DNA from: UBA2040 sp047637535
GTDB lineage: Bacteria; Bacteroidota; Bacteroidia; Flavobacteriales_D; Crocinitomicaceae
DNA: 9,300 bases
Assembly: GCA_047637535.1 (NCBI GenBank)
Contig: JBLIKY010000090.1
Span: forward strand, 1-9,300
Direction of reading: 5' to 3'
Positions 6,506 to 9,300 of this stretch are shown piece after piece (the stretch's first letter is position 1; every line of letters starts with the position of its first letter). The position numbers and the translations under genes were made by a program. The notes under the pieces are model-generated. The model did no database searches. It was not told where the DNA came from and saw only the letters and a list, made by a program, of their open reading frames with translations.

Positions 6506-8041
6506 TTAATCGTAATGAATATAGTCTCCGTCGTAATCGATGTAACCGTCTTCATGATTTCTCTGCTTTACTCTTATTTCTCTCTCTTCGTATTCAGCGT
6601 CTAGGTTGATGATTCTATTGTTAACCCTAATGGATCTTCCTAAAGGTATCTGAACAATCAACTTCAAATGCTGGTCACGTATTTTGTCCTTACTCGGAAA
6701 TTGAATGCTATAAGGAAGAGTCAGTTTGTTGCCATTAATTTGAGCTGTATAGTTGATGTTCTTAGCCCTTCTTAAGGCTTCTTTGTGCGTCGCGCCTCTA
6801 GCTGTTATTTCTTCATAGACATGGAATAAGGAGTCAGGAGAATCTCTATAAACAATAGAAACACCTTTTTGAGTTGCAACTCCATTTTCTATGGAAAGCC
6901 ATAATGGGTTTTTCTGATGGATTTTAAACTCTTTGTCTGCGCTTTCTTTGTATTTCATGATTTCGATTTCAATTTCTTCATCAAAATCGCCTAGCTTTCT
7001 TTCAATTTCACTTTCCATGGTGAACTCTTTAGCGGTGAATGTACCGTAGTAAAAACCACAAACTGTACCTGCAATTAGAGCAAAAACAAATACTCTTGTC
7101 AGTACCTTGTACCAAAGAAATTTAAGGTTGAAAATCATTTTTGTGCCAGTTGCTAATAACCAGAAGATGATTATTGTAGCCAATATTCCTGAAATCCACC
7201 AAATTTGAGTTTGTTGGTCTGCATTTACCAAGATTAAATTACCCAACTCGTGCAAAGAGAGAAGCCCGTTGTCCCCTGTGATTGGCATAAACCCAACATT
7301 TCCTAAGAAGATTACGACAAAGCAAATGGTTGCAAAAACACCCATGCACATAACGAAAATTCCGGCTGCTGCAGCAATCAATCTTCCAAGTGAAGCAAAG
7401 CGTTTTTGAATTTGAACGTCTCTATTCATTTTATTGCTCACTTTTTGAGATGAGTTTGCCATACGCTGTGCCGCTGCGCTTACTTCATCCTTCACGTTTT
7501 CTACGGTAATTGGTCTGCCCTTCATTTTAAGACGATCGATGTGTGTACTTGCTGCTGGAATGATTATCCAAAGCAAAACGTACAAAGGGAAACCAAAGCC
7601 TCCGAACAATAAAGAAATAAGGAAAACAAGCCTTACGACGATTATGTCAATGTTTAGGTAGTTTGATAAACCCGAACATACCCCTGCGATTGCTGCTCTG
7701 TCTAAATCGCGATAAAATTTACGTGAAGATCTTGAATTGCTGTTTTCTTCCTTAACTGTTTCATTAAGCTCATCATCCTCGTCGATGTAGTCTTCTGGTT
7801 CGCCGAGCTTAGCTGTAACAGATTGCACATCTCCCAATTCGATCACTTCTTTGTTGCCGACAGTTAATTCGGTGAACAATTCAGCAATTCTCAATTCAAT
7901 GTCCTCTACAATTTCAGATTTGCCCTCGAGATTTGAAAGTTTGTTTTCAAGTCGCGTCAAATACGTTTGTAACAACTCGTATGCATCTTCTTCAATTAAG
8001 AAATTAATGCCTTTAATGTGTATTGAAATGGTCTTTTTCAT
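6506..8041 (-). CDS. PspC-domain multi-pass membrane protein
   Basis: This 511-residue protein is of the long PspC type common in Flavobacteriia. Residues 1-85 form a soluble N-terminal domain with the pattern YLTRLENKLS...EIVEDIELRIAELF and a later VTAKLGEPEDY. This resembles the small helical domain often found in membrane proteins controlled by PadR regulators. The PspC domain spans about 108-167: LDRAAIAGVCSGLSNYLNI, then a helical hairpin through LLFGGFGFPLYVLLWIIIPAA. Further membrane helices are likely at about 219-247, 281-299 and 313-333. The C-terminal region (340-511) is hydrophilic and predicted beta-rich, with an acidic, tyrosine-rich tail (DYDGDYIHYD). PspC in E. coli senses envelope stress at the inner membrane; a similar role here is inferred from the domain. 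The gene starts seven bases after the padR stop codon, so it is co-transcribed with padR and probably repressed by it. Confidence 0.9.
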   Translation of the reverse strand: MKKTISIHIKGINFLIEEDAYELLQTYLTRLENKLSNLEGKSEIVEDIELRIAELFTELTVGNKEVIELGDVQSVTAKLGEPEDYIDEDDELNETVKEENSNSRSSRKFYRDLDRAAIAGVCSGLSNYLNIDIIVVRLVFLISLLFGGFGFPLYVLLWIIIPAASTHIDRLKMKGRPITVENVKDEVSAAAQRMANSSQKVSNKMNRDVQIQKRFASLGRLIAAAAGIFVMCMGVFATICFVVIFLGNVGFMPITGDNGLLSLHELGNLILVNADQQTQIWWISGILATIIIFWLLATGTKMIFNLKFLWYKVLTRVFVFALIAGTVCGFYYGTFTAKEFTMESEIERKLGDFDEEIEIEIMKYKESADKEFKIHQKNPLWLSIENGVATQKGVSIVYRDSPDSLFHVYEEITARGATHKEALRRAKNINYTAQINGNKLTLPYSIQFPSKDKIRDQHLKLIVQIPLGRSIRVNNRIINLDAEYEEREIRVKQRNHEDGYIDYDGDYIHYD

Positions 8042-8048
8042 GTTTTCT

Positions 8049-8372
8049 CTATTTTGTAAGTAAGTTTACCGCCTCGCTTAATTCTGACCACGTGGCGTTT
8101 AATTCTTTAATAAAATTCCCACCATCCTTAGTCAGCTGGAAATATTTGCGGGGCGGACCGCTATTTGATTCTTCCCATCTATAAGAAAGTAAATCTGCAT
8201 TTTTTAATCGAGTCAATAGGGGATATAAAGTGCCCTCTACAACGATCAATTTAGCTGATTTTAATTTCTCTAAAATTTCAGAAGGATAAGCTTCTTGTTT
8301 TTTAAGAATGGAAAGAATGCAGTATTCCAAGATACCTTTCCGCATTTGGGCTTGTGTGTTTTCTACATTCAT
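8049..8372 (-). CDS. PadR-family transcriptional regulator
   Basis: This 107-residue protein is a compact PadR repressor of the short subfamily. The winged-helix DNA-binding domain covers about 10-85: MRKGILEYCILSIL, then the helix-turn-helix with VVEGTLYPLLTRLKNADLL, and the wing with SNSGPPRKYFQLT. The remaining C-terminal helix (about 86-107) is the dimer-forming segment, as usual for this subfamily. It is the first gene of a two-gene operon with the PspC-domain protein, an arrangement often seen in Bacteroidota. The promoter directly upstream contains a perfect ATGT...ACAT inverted repeat, which is the expected PadR operator form, so negative autoregulation is likely. The inducing signal is unknown. 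Confidence 0.93.
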   Translation of the reverse strand: MNVENTQAQMRKGILEYCILSILKKQEAYPSEILEKLKSAKLIVVEGTLYPLLTRLKNADLLSYRWEESNSGPPRKYFQLTKDGGNFIKELNATWSELSEAVNLLTK

Positions 8373-8389
8373 CTTATTAATTGTTTATA

Positions 8390-8421
8390 CAAAGATATGG
8401 GTAAAAGAATGTATTTTGCAA
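8390..8421 (-). promoter_or_regulatory. Promoter of the padR-pspC operon
   Basis: On the minus strand the -7 box TATCTTTG (8397 to 8390) matches TAnnTTTG exactly, and a TTG (8421 to 8419) lies 21 bases upstream. The predicted start of transcription is near 8383, about 11 bases before the padR ATG, giving a very short leader. Confidence 0.62.
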
Positions 8422-8426
8422 TACAT
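8409..8426. promoter_or_regulatory. Probable PadR operator
   Basis: ATGTATT-TTGC-AATACAT is a perfect 7-bp inverted repeat with a four-base centre. It contains ATGT and ACAT ten bases apart, the half-sites reported for PadR-family operators. It overlaps the -33 element of the padR promoter, so binding would block RNA polymerase. A further lone ATGTATT half-site is at 8478-8484. Confidence 0.6.
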
Positions 8427-8475
8427 AGTACTATAATAATCGAAATTAATTTACAATAACCTGTAAATAAGGTGT

Positions 8476-8927
8476 TTATGTATTATATTTTTTCTTGAAA
8501 TTTCGTATTTCAGAAAAATAAGTAGGTGTTTTGCCTAGAGAGTGGTGTTCGGTTGTCTCCAAAATTTCTGATTTTAGCTCGGGATATGCTTTAACAAATG
8601 GCACTAAAACATACATGGAATACACCTGAACAGCGACCTTGTTTTTATTGTTTTGAATAAAACCTAAGCAGATTTAAAATCACAATCGGTATTAGAGATA
8701 GAAATACATTCTATAATTGATTTGACCTTAGGTTTAAACACTTCCATGTATCGGTCTGCGATATGGTTGCAAAGCCATGCTCCCCATTCAGGAATGCGAG
8801 AATCTTGAATGTCCAGCGATCTATTTATCAATATTCTTAATTCTTTCGTATTTTTGAGAAAGAAGTTTGAATAATAAGTGTAGTCACGCTTGGAATGAAA
8901 TTCAGTAAGAACTTTATCAATATCCAT
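8476..8927 (-). pseudogene. HEAT-like repeat protein, disrupted by a frame change and probable internal deletion
   Basis: The first frame begins at ATG 8927 and gives 87 residues: charged helices such as RILINRSLDIQDSR and WGAWLCNHIADRYMEVFKPK, ending NTDCDFKSA before TAG (8664-8666). A second open stretch in the -1 frame runs from 8673 to the stop at 8476-8478 and encodes 65 residues that continue the same style: ICLGFIQNNKNKVAVQVYSM, then VPFVKAYPELKSEILE and YFSEIRNFKKKY. Together they resemble a conserved Bacteroidota alpha-helical (HEAT or DNA-alkylation-repeat-like) protein of about 165-175 residues. From memory of that family, about 20-25 residues between NTD and ICLGF seem to be missing. 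No slippery site fits, since the -1 frame has a TAA at the junction. One copy of the 19-bp repeat lies exactly at the break. Function is unknown. An assembly error is possible, and a functional 87-residue protein cannot be excluded. Confidence 0.6.
8672..8690 (-). repeat. 19-bp exact repeat, copy 2
   Basis: This is identical to 3850-3868. On the minus strand it is read as the TDCDFK codons at the end of the first frame of the HEAT-like pseudogene, directly at the point where the conserved-looking sequence changes frame. Confidence 0.6.
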
Positions 8928-8936
8928 TGTTAAATT

Positions 8937-9300
8937 ATGTCTTCAACAATAGTACAAAAAAGTGCTGATTTTTTATCTGCTGTTTTAAAGAAAGAACCCA
9001 ATCTTTTTGATCATTTGGGTGCTTTAGAAACGGCTAAAAAAGAAGAACTAACTGAATTGTTAGATCACGAGAAGTACATCGTATGGATAAATCTTTACAA
9101 TGCTTTTACCCAAATGGAGTTGAGGTTGATGGAAGGGGATAAGGTGCAGAAGCAAATGTTTACGGAAGAGATTTTCACCGTTGCAGGTCAGAGTATTTCT
9201 TTGGACATCATCGAACACGGAATACTAAGAGGTAACAAATGGAAATATAGCTTAGGTTTCTTAAACGGTGGACACTTACCTCCAAGAATCAGACATTGGA
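8937..9300 (+). CDS. DUF547 domain protein (3' end outside window)
   Basis: The frame opens at ATG 8937 and stays open to the window edge, giving 121 residues of a protein that is usually around 230-250 residues. The DUF547 signature is visible: YIVWINLYNAFTQMEL (47-62), then FTVAGQSISLDIIEHGILRG (80-99), which includes the SLD.IEHGILR core. There is no signal peptide or membrane helix at this N-terminus, so this member is probably cytoplasmic. The biochemical function of DUF547 is not established; I make no claim about its activity. The start codon is only nine bases from that of the divergent HEAT-like pseudogene, so its promoter must lie within that gene. No clear TAnnTTTG box was seen there. 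Confidence 0.85.
   Translation, partial: MSSTIVQKSADFLSAVLKKEPNLFDHLGALETAKKEELTELLDHEKYIVWINLYNAFTQMELRLMEGDKVQKQMFTEEIFTVAGQSISLDIIEHGILRGNKWKYSLGFLNGGHLPPRIRHW

Noticed and set aside
8451..8466. TTACA-N6-TGTAA inverted repeat as a second PadR site
   Set aside because: The half-sites have the opposite polarity to ATGT...ACAT, the repeat is short in AT-rich DNA, and it is well upstream of the promoter.
8664..8690. Programmed -1 frameshift at the TTTTAAA run in the HEAT-like gene
   Set aside because: The -1 frame contains a TAA overlapping the run, so a slip there would terminate at once, and the Lys tRNA would re-pair poorly. Mutation explains the data better.
1..9300. CRISPR array, tRNA, rRNA, insertion sequence or defence system
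   Set aside because: I saw no spaced repeat series, no tRNA-like cloverleaf or rRNA motif, no transposase or integrase, and no recognisable defence gene; the 19-bp repeat has only two copies here.

Overview
This 9.3 kb window looks like a chromosomal segment from a member of the Bacteroidota, most likely the order Flavobacteriales. The evidence is AT-rich DNA, A-rich leaders without Shine-Dalgarno sequences, promoters of the TTG / TAnnTTTG type, a SecD-SecF fusion typical of the phylum, and a PadR regulator paired with a long PspC-domain membrane protein. The genus cannot be fixed from the sequence alone.

Layout. Positions 1-472 hold the C-terminal half of a family-4-type glycosyltransferase. 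A promoter at 572-602 drives secDF (639-3605), which ends at a strong intrinsic terminator (3625-3657). Positions 3658-3872 form a short gap with one possible 20-residue membrane microprotein and an imperfect hairpin. On the minus strand, 3873-5243 encodes a DEDDh exonuclease fused to a UvrC-like GIY-YIG nuclease. On the plus strand, 5379-6422 encodes a tight pair: a 62-residue two-helix membrane protein and a prohibitin-like SPFH protein. These converge on a minus-strand padR-pspC operon (8372 down to 6506). Two hairpins lie between the converging transcripts, each with a T tract on a different strand. The padR promoter carries a perfect ATGTATT/AATACAT inverted repeat that fits a PadR autoregulatory operator. 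Positions 8476-8927 (minus) look like a broken HEAT-like repeat gene whose second half is in another frame. The window ends in the start of a DUF547 gene (8937 onward), whose start codon is nine bases from that of the broken gene.

How the genes relate. Much of the window concerns the envelope: SecDF helps protein export using the proton gradient, the SPFH protein and its small partner probably form a membrane scaffold, and the PadR-PspC pair resembles an envelope-stress module. The exonuclease-GIY-YIG fusion is probably a DNA repair or DNA processing enzyme. I found no clear mobile element, CRISPR array, tRNA, rRNA or defence island. The less ordinary points are the PadR operator, a 19-bp exact repeat shared by the exonuclease 3' flank and the break point of the HEAT-like pseudogene, the possible microprotein, and the small-TM/SPFH pair.
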